In this document: positions 1 through 8,671 of the stretch, piece after piece
Position numbering within the stretch: the first letter of the stretch is position 1
Layout of the letters: every line of letters starts with the position of its first letter
NCBI RefSeq assembly: GCF_900100965.1
Contig: NZ_FMUJ01000001.1
Span: 978,272 to 1,042,271 of the forward strand
Direction: 5' to 3'
From: Variovorax sp. EL159
Lineage (GTDB): Bacteria > Pseudomonadota > Gammaproteobacteria > Burkholderiales > Burkholderiaceae_C
DNA length: 64,000 bases
The notes under the pieces: generated by a model
What the model was told of the DNA's origin: nothing
Databases searched by the model: none
The model's input: the letters and a program-made list of their open reading frames with translations, nothing else
Program-made: the position numbers and the translations under genes

Positions 1-2
1 TG

Positions 3-701
3 CGCAATGCGCATCCGATTCTCGACTTGCGGCTGGTGCGCGATCCGCTGTTGCGCGTGTCGATGCTGGTCTACCTGCTCGTGCCGGGTGTGTTCATGGG
101 CGTGAGCCTGATCGCGATGTTCTGCCTGCAGACCGTGATGGGCATGTCGCCATCGCACACCGGCCTGCTGATGCTGCCGTGGTCGCTGGGCGCCTTTCTC
201 GGCATCTCGCTCACCGGCAAGAACTTCAACCGGGTCGGACCCAGGCCGCTGTTCCTGTCTGGCGCGCTGCTGCATGGCGCCGGCATCGCGCTGCTGGCCG
301 GCGTGTCGCAGCCACTGCAGTGGCCCTTGCTGATGGCGGCCTACACCCTGATGGGCTTGGGCGGCAGCCTGACCAGCAGTGCCGCGCAAAGCACGGCTTT
401 CCTGCAGACCGCCGATGCGCAATTGGGCGAGGCCAGCGCGCTCTGGAACATCGGGCGCCAGATCAGCTTCTGCTTCGGCGTGGCGCTGCTGAGCGTGCTG
501 CTCAATCTGCTGCTGGGCCTGAACGGCATCGCCGACCCTGGCGATCCGGCCATGAGCGCGCGCACGACCCATGTGTTCCATCTCTGCTTTGCCATCGCCG
601 CCGCCAGTGCGGTGCTCCCGATCCTCCTTTGCATGCGCATCGGCAACGCGGACATCCTGCGTCGCCTGCGGATGCAATCTCACCTGAAGACGCAACCATG
701 A
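3..701 (+). CDS. MFS transporter, C-terminal part (DHA2-like), truncated by window edge
   Basis: The frame is already open at base 3, so this is the last 232 residues of a larger protein. It contains several long hydrophobic segments separated by short loops. The order and wording of these segments (a glycine-rich 'GLGGSLTSSAAQS' turn and 'GEASALWNIGRQISFCFGV') match the second half of 14-helix drug:proton antiporters of the DHA2 family in the inner membrane. The substrate cannot be read from this fragment. Its stop overlaps the start of the next gene (ATGA), so the two are translationally coupled. Confidence 0.8.
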   Translation, partial: RNAHPILDLRLVRDPLLRVSMLVYLLVPGVFMGVSLIAMFCLQTVMGMSPSHTGLLMLPWSLGAFLGISLTGKNFNRVGPRPLFLSGALLHGAGIALLAGVSQPLQWPLLMAAYTLMGLGGSLTSSAAQSTAFLQTADAQLGEASALWNIGRQISFCFGVALLSVLLNLLLGLNGIADPGDPAMSARTTHVFHLCFAIAAASAVLPILLCMRIGNADILRRLRMQSHLKTQP

Positions 702-1099
702 CCATGACACCCATCCATACCTACGTTCAGGAAATCGCCGACACCTGTGTGCTGATCGAGCGCCTGTTCAATGCCTCCGCGCCAGACGATGCGACCCACG
801 CCGAACTGCTCGCGCACTTCGCGCCCGAGTTCTCGATGCTGACGACCGGGGGGCAACGGCTCGACCGCGCGGCGTTGGCGCATTTCTTCGCAACCATGAC
901 GGGCCGCAAGCAGGGACTGAAGATCGATGTGGCAGACCTTGCGCTGCTACACGAAAGCGAACGCGGCGCCGTGCTGACCTACGCGGAGACCCAGACGCTG
1001 AACGGCGACGTCGAAGTCCGGCTGGCCACCGTGCTGCTCGACAGGCAAGAGGGCGGTGCGCTGCGTTGGCGACACCTGCAGGAAACCACCCGAACCTGA
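698..1099 (+). CDS. SnoaL/NTF2-like (DUF4440-type) small protein
   Basis: This 133-residue soluble protein has no signal peptide or membrane segment. The pattern of an N-terminal helix, a 'LLAHFAPEFSMLTTGGQRLDRAALAHFF' helical stretch and a C-terminal sheet ending 'RWRHLQETTRT' fits the NTF2-like/SnoaL cone fold used by polyketide cyclases and small ligand-binding proteins. The ATG at 698 overlaps the stop of the MFS exporter by 4 bases, so the pair forms an operon. A role connected with the exporter's substrate is plausible, but the sequence shows no catalytic signature. Confidence 0.7.
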   Translation: MTMTPIHTYVQEIADTCVLIERLFNASAPDDATHAELLAHFAPEFSMLTTGGQRLDRAALAHFFATMTGRKQGLKIDVADLALLHESERGAVLTYAETQTLNGDVEVRLATVLLDRQEGGALRWRHLQETTRT

Positions 1100-1104
1100 T
1101 TGAT

Positions 1105-1509
1105 TCAGGGGCGCGGGATGAGCGGCGATGCCGGCGCCACCGGCGGCGGCCGTTGCGGGTACACCGAGGTGCCGAAGGTGTTGCCCATGCGATGTTCGGT
1201 CGCGGCCCGGTTGAACAGGCCGAGCTGATTGGACGGCCGCTGGGTGATCGCTTCCGACGCCAGGCCGGGCGGTGCCCCGTCGGCCGTGCGCGGCGGTGCG
1301 GTGGGTCGCAGCTTCTGCGTGAGGCAGGCGTAGGAGGGCGTGCGCTCGCCATTGACCACCACTTCCACGCAGCTGTCGGCATTCGCGTTGGCGTCTTCCA
1401 CCTTGGCGGCCGGCGCTGCCGGCACCGCCTGTGCTTCCTGCGCCATCGCCGCACCGCAAAGGCCGAAGGCCAGCAGCACCACGGTGCCATGCAACAAACC
1501 TGCGCGCAT
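1105..1509 (-). CDS. Hypothetical secreted proline-rich protein
   Basis: This 134-residue protein has a clear Sec signal peptide (MRAGLLHGTVVLLAFGLCGAAMAQ, cleavage after AMA-Q). An alanine/valine-rich spacer and a proline-rich C-terminus (PQRPPPVAPASPLIPRP) follow. Two cysteines, in 'ADSCVEV' and 'YACLTQK', could form a periplasmic disulfide. It lies 99 bases downstream of the thioredoxin-like DipZ gene on the same strand and may be co-transcribed with it. I recognise no family and assign no function. Confidence 0.6.
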   Translation of the reverse strand: MRAGLLHGTVVLLAFGLCGAAMAQEAQAVPAAPAAKVEDANANADSCVEVVVNGERTPSYACLTQKLRPTAPPRTADGAPPGLASEAITQRPSNQLGLFNRAATEHRMGNTFGTSVYPQRPPPVAPASPLIPRP

Positions 1510-1608
1510 CCTCGCACTCCATCGTTCAGTTGGCCGGCCGGAATGGCGGCGAACCCGTCAGTCTAGGCAGCGCGCAAGTCAGCCACAAGACGGTCGGCGA
1601 CAAAGGAC

Positions 1609-3411
1609 TCAGCCGAAGGTAAACACATAGGCTTGCGCGCCGGCATCGAGAAACTCGATCTCGAACAACCGGTCCTTGTCGTTCGTCGTCTGGCGAACGA
1701 GCTGGTAGAGCCGCTGCGCATCGATGACGCCGTTGCCCTGCGCGTCGGTGTCGGCCCCGCGGTCCGCCAGCGGCGGCTTGCCGTCCACCGACACCCTGAA
1801 GCGAACCGGCTTCCCGTCGGCCGACGGACCCAGCACCAGATGCAGGTCGCGCGCATGAAAGCGATAGGCGATGCGGCCTCCGGCACGGGCCAGCACGGCG
1901 CGCTCGCTCCCCACCGTCCACTCGCCGGCAAGCGCCCACTGGTTCGTGCGCAGCGAAGTCGGGCCTTGATAGACATGGGTGCGGTCGCTCGCGATGCCGC
2001 CGGGCGACGCGAAGTTGTGCGCGCGCTCGTAGCCGATGTAGGTCTCATCGGAGAACGCAGGCGATGCGTCGGTTGCGGCCTGCGTGCCCTGGCCCTGCGG
2101 CGAGACCAGCCGGGCCGGCACATCTGTTCGCCCCGCCTCGGCCAGCAGTTGCTGGATGACCTGCTCCGACTTCGCGTACTGGTTTTCTCCGACCTGCTGG
2201 TGGCGAATGCGTCCCTGCGCATCGATGAAATAGAAGGCCGGCCATGACTGGTTGCCGAACGCGCGCCAGATCGCGTAGTTGCTGTCGACCGCTACCGGGA
2301 AGCCCACACCCAGGTCCTTCGTGGCCCTGCGCACGTTGGCCGGCAGCTTCTCGAACGCGAACTCCGGCGTGTGCACGCCGATGACGACCAGGCCCGCGTC
2401 CTTGTACTTCTCGGCCCACGCGCGAACGTAGGGCAGGGTGCGCAGGCAGTTGATGCACGAATAGGTCCAGAAATCGACGAGCACGACCTTGCCGCGCAGG
2501 CTTTCGGGCGTGAGCGGCGCCGAGTTGATCCACTCGGTGGCGCCGGCAAGCGACGGGAACGAGCCTTCCACGCCGAGCGACAGCGCGGGCGCCTTTGGTG
2601 GCAGTTGTGCCGAGGCCAGCATCAAGCCGGGAGCCAGAGCGCTCGGCGCTGAAGAGACAGGCGGTGGCAGCGGCCGCTTTGGTGCATCGATCTTCTCGAC
2701 CAGCGCCTGTTCCAGTGCAGACGTCGTGCCCGCCGAGAGCTGGCTGAGCAGCCCCGTGTCCAGCCCCAGCGCGATGGCGCCGACACCGGCCAGCACCGCC
2801 ACGCCCGCCGCGCGCCGCACCCACTCTCCCATGCGCAGCGAGCCCTTCATCATCGAGAACACGCGCCCGCCGACGAGCAATGCGGCTGCCAGCGACGTGC
2901 ACGCACCGGCCGCATAAGCCAGCAGCAACAACGAGGTGCCGACGCTCGCGCCATTCAGCGCCGCACCGGTCAGGATCAGCCCGAGGATCGGCCCCGCACA
3001 GGGCGCCCACAGCAGGCCGGTGCCGACGCCGAGCATCAGCGGCGCGAAGGCGGATGGCCTTGCCACGGCGCCGTCCGCCTGCTGCTGCTGCGACAACCGG
3101 TTGCCCAGCGCGACCAGCGGCCGGCTCAGCCGTTCGGCCACCGAAGGAAACAGCAGCGTGACGCCGAACACCGCCAGCAGCGCGATGGCCGCATGGCGCC
3201 CGTACTGGTTCAGCGCCACCACCCAGGCACCACCCACGGCCGCCAGCGTCGCGACGGCGGCAAAGGCCAGTGCCATGCCCAGCAGCAAGGGCAGGCCGTG
3301 CGAGCGGAACGGACGGTCCGCGCGGGCGAACACGAAAGGAAGAACAGGCAGGATGCACGGGCTCAGGATGGTGAGTACGCCACCCAGGTAGGCAACGATG
3401 AGGATCAGCAT
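1609..3411 (-). CDS. dipZ: DipZ-type fusion: CcdA membrane domain + TlpA-like thioredoxin + C-terminal beta domain
   Basis: This 600-residue protein moves reducing power across the inner membrane to the periplasm. Residues 1-215 form a CcdA/DsbD-beta-like multi-helix domain with the expected redox cysteines in 'SPCILPVLPF' (C19) and 'WAPCAGPILG' (about C138). Residues about 285-425 form a thioredoxin fold with the active site CINC (about 319-322) after 'VDFWTYS'. The C-terminal 150 residues form the beta-rich domain typical of DipZ. The thioredoxin part closely resembles the stand-alone thioredoxin at 10158-10724. It follows the sensor-kinase gene on the same strand after a 111-base gap, so both may share a transcript. 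Confidence 0.9.
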   Translation of the reverse strand: MLILIVAYLGGVLTILSPCILPVLPFVFARADRPFRSHGLPLLLGMALAFAAVATLAAVGGAWVVALNQYGRHAAIALLAVFGVTLLFPSVAERLSRPLVALGNRLSQQQQADGAVARPSAFAPLMLGVGTGLLWAPCAGPILGLILTGAALNGASVGTSLLLLAYAAGACTSLAAALLVGGRVFSMMKGSLRMGEWVRRAAGVAVLAGVGAIALGLDTGLLSQLSAGTTSALEQALVEKIDAPKRPLPPPVSSAPSALAPGLMLASAQLPPKAPALSLGVEGSFPSLAGATEWINSAPLTPESLRGKVVLVDFWTYSCINCLRTLPYVRAWAEKYKDAGLVVIGVHTPEFAFEKLPANVRRATKDLGVGFPVAVDSNYAIWRAFGNQSWPAFYFIDAQGRIRHQQVGENQYAKSEQVIQQLLAEAGRTDVPARLVSPQGQGTQAATDASPAFSDETYIGYERAHNFASPGGIASDRTHVYQGPTSLRTNQWALAGEWTVGSERAVLARAGGRIAYRFHARDLHLVLGPSADGKPVRFRVSVDGKPPLADRGADTDAQGNGVIDAQRLYQLVRQTTNDKDRLFEIEFLDAGAQAYVFTFG

Positions 3412-3522
3412 GGTGTGGTTCTCGGCAGTGGGGCGTTCAAAAGAGCAGGGCGAGCGAGGTCTTCACGGCCTCGAAGGACGAGCCGCTTTGCATTGAAAGG
3501 AAAGACGTGAGTGCGGAGCGAC

Positions 3523-4914
3523 TCAGCCCGGCGGCGCGGCGCGGGCGTTTATCAAGGTCAGCCGGGCTTCCAGCCCGCCCTCGCTGCGGTTGCGCAAGCT
3601 CAGCTCCGCGCCCATCGCCATCGCAAGCTGGTGCGCGATGGCCAGGCCCAGGCCCGTGCCGCCGGTGCCGCGGTTGCGCGAGCCTTCCACGCGATAGAAG
3701 GGCTTGAGCACGTTCTCCAGTTCGTCCGGCGGGATGCCTGGGCCGTTGTCGACCACCGAAAGAACCAATCGGTCGGCGTCGGCCTGTTGCTGCACCTGCA
3801 GCTGCACGTCGCTGCCGAACTTCAGTGCGTTGTCGATCAGGTTCGACAGGATCCTGCGCAGCGCGTTCGGCCGCGTCACGATGGGCTCGCCGGCGCGGCC
3901 TTCGAGCCGCACCGCCTGCCCCGAGTCTTCGTAGTCGGCCACCATGCTCTCGACGAGCGCGTCGGCATCGATGCGGCAGGCCGGCTCGGTGGCGCCGTGG
4001 AGCGTGCGCGCGTAGGTCACGCCTTCGCGAACCAGCGTGTGCATCGCGTCGAGGTCCTGCCGGAACTTGTGGCGGTCGTGGTCGCTGTCCATCAGCTCGG
4101 TGCGCAGGCGCATGCGGGTGATCGGCGTCTGCAGGTCGTGCGAGATGGCCGCAAGAATTTCCACGCGCTCGGCCATGTAGCCTGAAATGCGCCGCTGCAT
4201 CGCGTTGAAGGCGCGGGCCGCATGCGCCACTTCGGTCGGGCCGTCTTCCTGCAGTTTCTGCGCCTGCAGGTCGGGGCCCAGTTCGTCGGCGGCCGCGGCA
4301 AGGTCGGCCAAAGGCCGCGTGACCAGCCGCACGGCGAACCAGGCACACAGGGCCAGCACCACCAGCTGGATCGCCAGCACCCACATCACCCAGCGCGACA
4401 CCGGCATGCCCACCCGCTTCGCGTGCACCACCACCGAGGAACCGTCGCCGAGCCGCACCTGAATCTGCAGGCCTTCGGGCGGCTGTGCCACCTGGGCGAT
4501 CTTCACGATCTCGAAGGGGCGCATCGCGTCGGCGATGGCCGTGGCGAACTGCTGCAGCAGCGGCGATTGCGGCGCCGTGCCCTCGGCGCTGCCGCCCAGC
4601 ACGAAGCGGTAGTTGCGCCGCTCCAGCCGGTCGAGCCAGCTCGGGCGCTCGGCAGCGGGCAGGCGGTCGAGGATGGCGACCGAGCTGGCGATGTCGCGCT
4701 CGATGCCGATCATCATCAGTTCGCGCAGCGCCATGTCGCGCTCGTAGCGGATGGCCGCGAAGGTCAGGAGCTGCGCGATCGCCAGGCCGATCACGATGAT
4801 CAGCGTCACGCGGGCAAAGAGCGAGCGCGGCACCAGCCGGCGCCAGCTCTTGTGCTCGGGCGCCTGCGGACCTGTGCGGGCGGGGAGGGCAGCGGTGTGG
4901 GTGGACAAGGGCAT
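3523..4914 (-). CDS. HAMP-domain sensor histidine kinase (EnvZ-like, orthodox)
   Basis: This 463-residue inner-membrane kinase has a first transmembrane helix at about 33-53 and a periplasmic sensor of roughly 115 residues. A second helix ('WVMWVLAIQLVVLALCAWFAV') and a HAMP linker follow. The H-box is 'AAISHDLQTPITRMR', and the ATPase boxes are 'NALKF', 'VDNGPGIP' and 'GTGLGLAI'. An upstream in-frame methionine at 4992 exists, but the start at 4914 gives a normal N-terminus. No response regulator is adjacent; the OmpR-type regulator at 8672 is the likely partner because its promoter and this one share a box. The dipZ gene lies directly downstream, which suggests an envelope thiol or oxidant signal (inference). 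Confidence 0.9.
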   Translation of the reverse strand: MPLSTHTAALPARTGPQAPEHKSWRRLVPRSLFARVTLIIVIGLAIAQLLTFAAIRYERDMALRELMMIGIERDIASSVAILDRLPAAERPSWLDRLERRNYRFVLGGSAEGTAPQSPLLQQFATAIADAMRPFEIVKIAQVAQPPEGLQIQVRLGDGSSVVVHAKRVGMPVSRWVMWVLAIQLVVLALCAWFAVRLVTRPLADLAAAADELGPDLQAQKLQEDGPTEVAHAARAFNAMQRRISGYMAERVEILAAISHDLQTPITRMRLRTELMDSDHDRHKFRQDLDAMHTLVREGVTYARTLHGATEPACRIDADALVESMVADYEDSGQAVRLEGRAGEPIVTRPNALRRILSNLIDNALKFGSDVQLQVQQQADADRLVLSVVDNGPGIPPDELENVLKPFYRVEGSRNRGTGGTGLGLAIAHQLAMAMGAELSLRNRSEGGLEARLTLINARAAPPG

Positions 4915-5004
4915 GGGCTGGTTTATAGACCCGCTCCCGCCATCGGCGCCGCTTGTTTGTATTGCAGTGTGTTGAACCCCGGATACCGACATAGAACATT
5001 ACCC

Positions 5005-5081
5005 GTATGCCCCTTGCGTCCCCCTGCCGACTCCTTGTTGTATGCCCGTGTATCTCGCGGCGCGGGCATACACGGCCATAC
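5005..5081. promoter_or_regulatory. Divergent promoter with paired GTATGCC-type boxes (predicted response-regulator operator)
   Basis: The 293-base gap between the kinase (minus) and hydrolase (plus) genes holds GTATGCCCGTGTATCT at 5040-5055. A degraded second copy on the minus strand (GTATGGCCGTGTATGC, 5066-5081) makes the 10-base palindromic arms TGTATGCCCG (5039-5048) and CGGGCATACA (5063-5072). A further half site, GTATGCC, starts at 5005. Within the box, GTAT recurs with a 10-base period, the usual layout of OmpR-family tandem sites. Matching boxes lie at 8583 and 10810. Control of both flanking genes is inferred. Confidence 0.55.
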
Positions 5082-5206
5082 AAGAAGGCCCCTTCCAGGA
5101 CACATCGCGAATACATGCCGCGAATCCAATGAAGCCATCGCCAGCCGCACCCCAAGCGGTGCGTTGGCGACGGAATCACTCAACGCATATGAAAGAAGGA
5201 ACGCGC

Positions 5207-6244
5207 ATGTCCGAACCCATCAACCGCCAACGCCGCTTCTTGCTGGGAGGCGCCGCCGCGAGCCTTGCGGCCGTCGAGCTGGCATTCATGGGCGCAGCCC
5301 AGGCTGCGGAAACCCGGCCCGCCAGCTCATCGGGCGTGCCGCCGAAGCTCGAACCGATCCGCCAGATCAAGGCGGGCGAACTCGACGTCGGCTACTACGA
5401 GGCCGGCCCCGTCGATGGCATTCCCGTGCTGCTGATGCATGGCTATCCCTACGACATCCACAGCTACGCCGAGGTTGCGCCGCTGCTGGCGGCAAGGGGT
5501 TGCCGCGTCATCGTGCCGCACCTGCGCGGCCATGGCAGCACCCGCTTTCTCGACAGCGCCAACCCGCGTTCGGCGCAGCAGGCGGCCGTGGCGCTGGATC
5601 AGATCGCGCTGCTCGACGCGCTCGGCATCGACCGCGCGGTGATGGTCGGCTACGACTGGGGTGCGCGCACCGCCTGCATCATTGCGGCGCTCTGGCCGGA
5701 ACGCTGCCTCGGGTTGCTGTCGGTCAACGGCTACATCATGACCAACCGCCCCGGCAACAAGCTGCCGCTGCCGGCCAAGGTCGAGCTGGGCTGGTGGTAC
5801 CAGTACTACTTTGCGACCGAGCGCGGCCGGCTGGGGCTGGAGGCGAACCGGCGCGATATCGCGCGCATCCTGTGGAGCACCAACTCGCCGAAGTGGAACT
5901 ACAGCGACGCCGTCTTCGAGCGCAGTGCCGCGTCTTTCGACAACCCCGACTACGTGAACATCGTGATCCACAACTACCGCTGGCGCCTGGGGCTTGCGGA
6001 TGGCTTTCCGCAGTACGAAGGCCTGGAGAAGCGCCTCGCCACCTTCCCGTCGATTGCCGTGCCCACCCTCACCATGGACGGCGATTCCGATGGCGTGGTG
6101 CCCGCCACCGACGGCAAGGCCTACGCCGCAAAGTTCACCGGGCCGCGCACGCACGTGGTCGTGAACGCGGGCCACAACGTGCCGCAGGAAGCGCCGCAGG
6201 TGTTTGCCGATGCGGTCTGGAAGCTGGCCGCCGCGCGCGGCTGA
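5207..6244 (+). CDS. Exported alpha/beta hydrolase, epoxide-hydrolase/dehalogenase type
   Basis: This 345-residue enzyme carries a twin-arginine-like export signal ('RQRRFLLGGAAASLAA', ending 'AQAA') and so probably acts in the periplasm. The fold markers are an oxyanion 'HGYPYD', 'PHLRGHGST', and the nucleophile elbow 'VGYDWGAR', in which aspartate replaces serine. This is typical of epoxide hydrolases and haloalkane dehalogenases. The late histidine is in 'NAGHNVPQEAP', and a candidate acid is in 'DGDSDGVV'. The start at 5207 is preferred over upstream ATGs because AGAAGGAA lies just before it. It is divergent from the kinase gene, with a predicted regulator box about 150 bases upstream. 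The substrate is unknown. Confidence 0.85.
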   Translation: MSEPINRQRRFLLGGAAASLAAVELAFMGAAQAAETRPASSSGVPPKLEPIRQIKAGELDVGYYEAGPVDGIPVLLMHGYPYDIHSYAEVAPLLAARGCRVIVPHLRGHGSTRFLDSANPRSAQQAAVALDQIALLDALGIDRAVMVGYDWGARTACIIAALWPERCLGLLSVNGYIMTNRPGNKLPLPAKVELGWWYQYYFATERGRLGLEANRRDIARILWSTNSPKWNYSDAVFERSAASFDNPDYVNIVIHNYRWRLGLADGFPQYEGLEKRLATFPSIAVPTLTMDGDSDGVVPATDGKAYAAKFTGPRTHVVVNAGHNVPQEAPQVFADAVWKLAAARG

Positions 6245-6246
6245 CC

Positions 6247-7038
6247 TCAGCGAACGGCGACGATGAACAGCCTTGGGAAGGGCAGCAGCACGGTGCCGTC
6301 GTCGAGCGCGGGATAGGCCTTGGCGATCTCGCCCTTGTATTGCTCGATGAACGCGGCCTTGTCATTCGCATCCAATCGCGCCAGGTAGGGCAGCAACGCC
6401 GAGCCCTTGAACCACTCCACCACCGCCGCCGCACCGGCGAGCGGGTGGAAGTAGGTGGTGCGCCACACGTCCACCTGGGCGACATGCGGCCGCAGCAGCG
6501 CGTAGTAGTACGCCGCGCTGTGCCGCGCGGGGTGCTTCACGTCGCCGATCTTCGCGGCCCAGCGGCTCGATGCCGCGACTTCGCGGGCCAACTTGTGCGC
6601 GGGTTCTTCCAGGTTGTCGGGCGTCTGGATCGCCAGACTGCCGCCCGCCGTGAGCTTGCTCGCCAGGCGCGGGTACAGCGAGGCATGGTCCGGCAGCCAT
6701 TGCAGCGAGGCGTTGGCCAGGATCACGTCGAAAGTCTGCGGCGGATTCCAGCTTTCGATGTCCGACACCTCGAAGCCGATGCGGGGCAGGCGCTTTCGTG
6801 CGGCCATCACCATGTCTTCGGAACTGTCCATGCCGGTGACTGCCGCATCGGGAAAGCGCTGCGCGAGCACGTCGGTGGAATTGCCCGGCCCGCAGCCCAG
6901 GTCGACGGCCCGCCGGACATTTTTGGAGGGAATGGCCGCCACGAGATCGCGGACCGGCCGGGTGCGCTCATTCTCGAAGGCGGTGTATTGCTTGGCGGAC
7001 CAGTCGCCGCTGGTGGCGTCGGGGGGAGAGGCAGTCAT
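6247..7038 (-). CDS. tam: Trans-aconitate 2-methyltransferase
   Basis: This 263-residue cytoplasmic SAM-dependent methyltransferase has motif I 'VDLGCGPGNSTDVL', the acidic SAM-binding position in 'GMDSSEDM', and motif IV 'FDVILANASLQWLPDH'. Similarity to Tam runs along the whole length ('DWSAKQYTAFENERTRPV' at the start, 'YYALLRP' in the middle). Tam methylates trans-aconitate, a spontaneous by-product that inhibits aconitase, and so relieves the citric-acid cycle. It converges on the exported hydrolase, with stops two bases apart. It is divergent from a LysR gene, and a LysR-type operator lies between them. Confidence 0.88.
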   Translation of the reverse strand: MTASPPDATSGDWSAKQYTAFENERTRPVRDLVAAIPSKNVRRAVDLGCGPGNSTDVLAQRFPDAAVTGMDSSEDMVMAARKRLPRIGFEVSDIESWNPPQTFDVILANASLQWLPDHASLYPRLASKLTAGGSLAIQTPDNLEEPAHKLAREVAASSRWAAKIGDVKHPARHSAAYYYALLRPHVAQVDVWRTTYFHPLAGAAAVVEWFKGSALLPYLARLDANDKAAFIEQYKGEIAKAYPALDDGTVLLPFPRLFIVAVR

Positions 7039-7094
7039 CGGGGGCTTTTCTTGAAGTGATGCTGGGAGTTTGCGCAGCGCGGCTCGCTACGTAA

Positions 7095-7119
7095 AATGAA
7101 TTTATTTCGGCCATTCATT
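7095..7119. promoter_or_regulatory. LysR-type operator between tam and its divergent LysR gene
   Basis: The 91-base tam/LysR gap contains AATGAAT (7095-7101), an 11-base spacer and ATTCATT (7113-7119). This is a perfect 7-base inverted repeat with the T-N11-A core of LysR binding sites. Its position beside both starts suggests autoregulation of the LysR gene and control of tam, as in many divergent LysR pairs. Confidence 0.55.
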
Positions 7120-7129
7120 CAATCCTCTG

Positions 7130-8038
7130 ATGAAAATCGACATCCTGGGCATTCAGGCCTTCGTTGCGATTGCGGAGCAGGGCAGCTTCCAGGCGGCGGC
7201 CGATCACCTCAGCGTGACGCAGACCGCGATCACCCAGCGCCTGCGCAAGCTTGAAGAATTCCTGGGCGTGGCGCTGGTCGAGCGCACCACGCGTTCCGTC
7301 GGCCTGTCGACCATCGGCCAGAACTTCCTGCCGCAGGCGCGCCGCCAGTTGATCGAGCTGACCGACGCCTTGCTGGAGATCCGCGAAACCGGCAAGGCCG
7401 AGCGCGGCGACGTGTCGATTGCCTGCGTGCCGACGGTGGGCGTGCAGTTTCTGCCGAAGATCATGCAGGCATATTCGGCGCGCTATCCGCAGAACCGCAT
7501 CAAGATCCTCGATCACTCGACGTCGGCCGTGACGCACGCGGTGCTGCATCGCGAGGTGGAGTTCGGCATCGGCATGGCCGGCTCGCATCCACCGGAGCTG
7601 TCGAGCGTGCCCCTGCTCGAAGACAAGTACGTGCTGATCTGCCACCAGGGCCATCCGCTGGCGAAGCGCCGCAAGATCGCGTGGCGGCAGCTGAAGGACT
7701 TTCCGCTCATCTTCGCGGGCCAGGTCAACGGCAACCGAGACCTGCTGGACGTGGCCCTCGACAAGAGCGCGCTCGGCCTGCGGACCTTCTACGAAGTCCA
7801 GCGCAGTTCGACGGCGGTCGGGCTGGTCGCGCAGCAGGTGGCGGCCGCGGTGGTGCCCCGGTTGGCGGTACAGGCGGGCGCCTATCCCGACATCCGCATC
7901 GTGGAACTGGTCGAGCCAGTGGTCTCGCGCACGCTGGTGCTGATGGCGCGCAAGACCGCGCACCTTTCGCCGGCGGCGCAGGCGCTCTACGACATGATCA
8001 AGGCGCAGGCATCGCGACAGCACAACGGGCCCGCCTGA
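7130..8038 (+). CDS. LysR-family transcriptional regulator
   Basis: This 302-residue protein begins with the LysR winged helix-turn-helix ('LGIQAFVAIAEQGSFQAAAD', then 'SVTQTAITQRLRKLEEFLGV', residues 1-62). A two-lobe periplasmic-binding-protein-like effector domain follows ('IACVPTVGVQFLPKIMQAYS', 'GFGIGMAG'-type region, 'LVAQQVAAAVVPRLA'). The ATG at 7130 sits 11 bases after a T-N11-A palindrome, and the gene is divergent from tam, the probable target. The osmC-like gene starts 50 bases downstream on the same strand, so it may be co-transcribed. The effector cannot be deduced. Confidence 0.88.
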   Translation: MKIDILGIQAFVAIAEQGSFQAAADHLSVTQTAITQRLRKLEEFLGVALVERTTRSVGLSTIGQNFLPQARRQLIELTDALLEIRETGKAERGDVSIACVPTVGVQFLPKIMQAYSARYPQNRIKILDHSTSAVTHAVLHREVEFGIGMAGSHPPELSSVPLLEDKYVLICHQGHPLAKRRKIAWRQLKDFPLIFAGQVNGNRDLLDVALDKSALGLRTFYEVQRSSTAVGLVAQQVAAAVVPRLAVQAGAYPDIRIVELVEPVVSRTLVLMARKTAHLSPAAQALYDMIKAQASRQHNGPA

Positions 8039-8088
8039 TCGATGATCCAGGCGGCCGAATAACCCCCAGCCATTTCAGGAGTCAACAC

Positions 8089-8499
8089 ATGAGCCACGGC
8101 ACCACAGCCACCATCGTTTCCACCGGAACCGACTACAGCCACCGCATCGCGGTGGGCAAATTCGAACTCGTCGCGGACGAGCCGGCGTCCCTGGGCGGCC
8201 AGGGGGCCGGCCCCGCACCTTACGACTACTACCTGGCGGCGCTGTCGGCCTGCACCGCGATCACGCTGCGCATGTATGCGAAGCGCAAGGGCTGGGAGCT
8301 GGGCGAGTTCCGTGCGGAGCTGACGCTCACGAAAGACGCGGAAGGCAAGGCGCACATCCGCCGGGTGCTGCACTCCGATGCGCCGTTGAGCGATGCGCAA
8401 TGGGAGCGCCTGCTCGAGGTGGTGGCCAATACGCCGGTGACGAAGACGATGCGCGAAGGCGCGGAGATCACCAGCGAGCGGGGAAGCGCCGCGGGTTGA
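8089..8499 (+). CDS. OsmC-family protein
   Basis: This 136-residue cytoplasmic protein has the OsmC/Ohr fold markers: 'GGQGAGPAPYDYYLAALSACTAITLRMYA', which contains the resolving-type cysteine, and a C-terminal 'LLEVVANTPVTKTMREGAE'. In this position many OsmC proteins carry the second catalytic cysteine; here the stretch reads 'ANTPVTK' with no cysteine. Peroxidase activity may therefore be weak or absent, as in YhfA-type members. The ATG at 8089 follows a CAGGAG ribosome-binding site. It lies behind the LysR gene. Confidence 0.8.
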   Translation: MSHGTTATIVSTGTDYSHRIAVGKFELVADEPASLGGQGAGPAPYDYYLAALSACTAITLRMYAKRKGWELGEFRAELTLTKDAEGKAHIRRVLHSDAPLSDAQWERLLEVVANTPVTKTMREGAEITSERGSAAG

Positions 8500-8582
8500 T
8501 AAGGGCCGGTCGATTGCGTCTGGTGTCCGCCGTCACAACGTGCGGCGGTTCCGCGCAACGTAATGTGGCTGTCCAGCCCGCC

Positions 8583-8598
8583 AGATACACAGGCATAC
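8583..8598 (-). promoter_or_regulatory. GTATGCC-N2-TGTATCT box upstream of the response-regulator gene
   Basis: The minus strand reads GTATGCCTGTGTATCT, identical in its 14 fixed positions to the box at 5040 and to that at 10810. It ends 73 bases before the ATG of the OmpR-type regulator. A half site, GTATGCC (minus strand, 8625-8631), lies closer to the gene. This placement suggests autoregulation (inference). Confidence 0.55.
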
Positions 8599-8671
8599 AA
8601 ACCCGCCGGCCCCGCGTGCCAATCGGCATACATTGCGGCTACCGCGCCACCCGGCGCCCCCTTGCAACGCC

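Noticed and set aside
4222..7059. A 945-codon plus-strand frame opposite the kinase and Tam genes
   Set aside because: It crosses three well-supported genes, has no recognisable domain, and its composition (His, Arg, Gln-rich) is that of a shadow frame.
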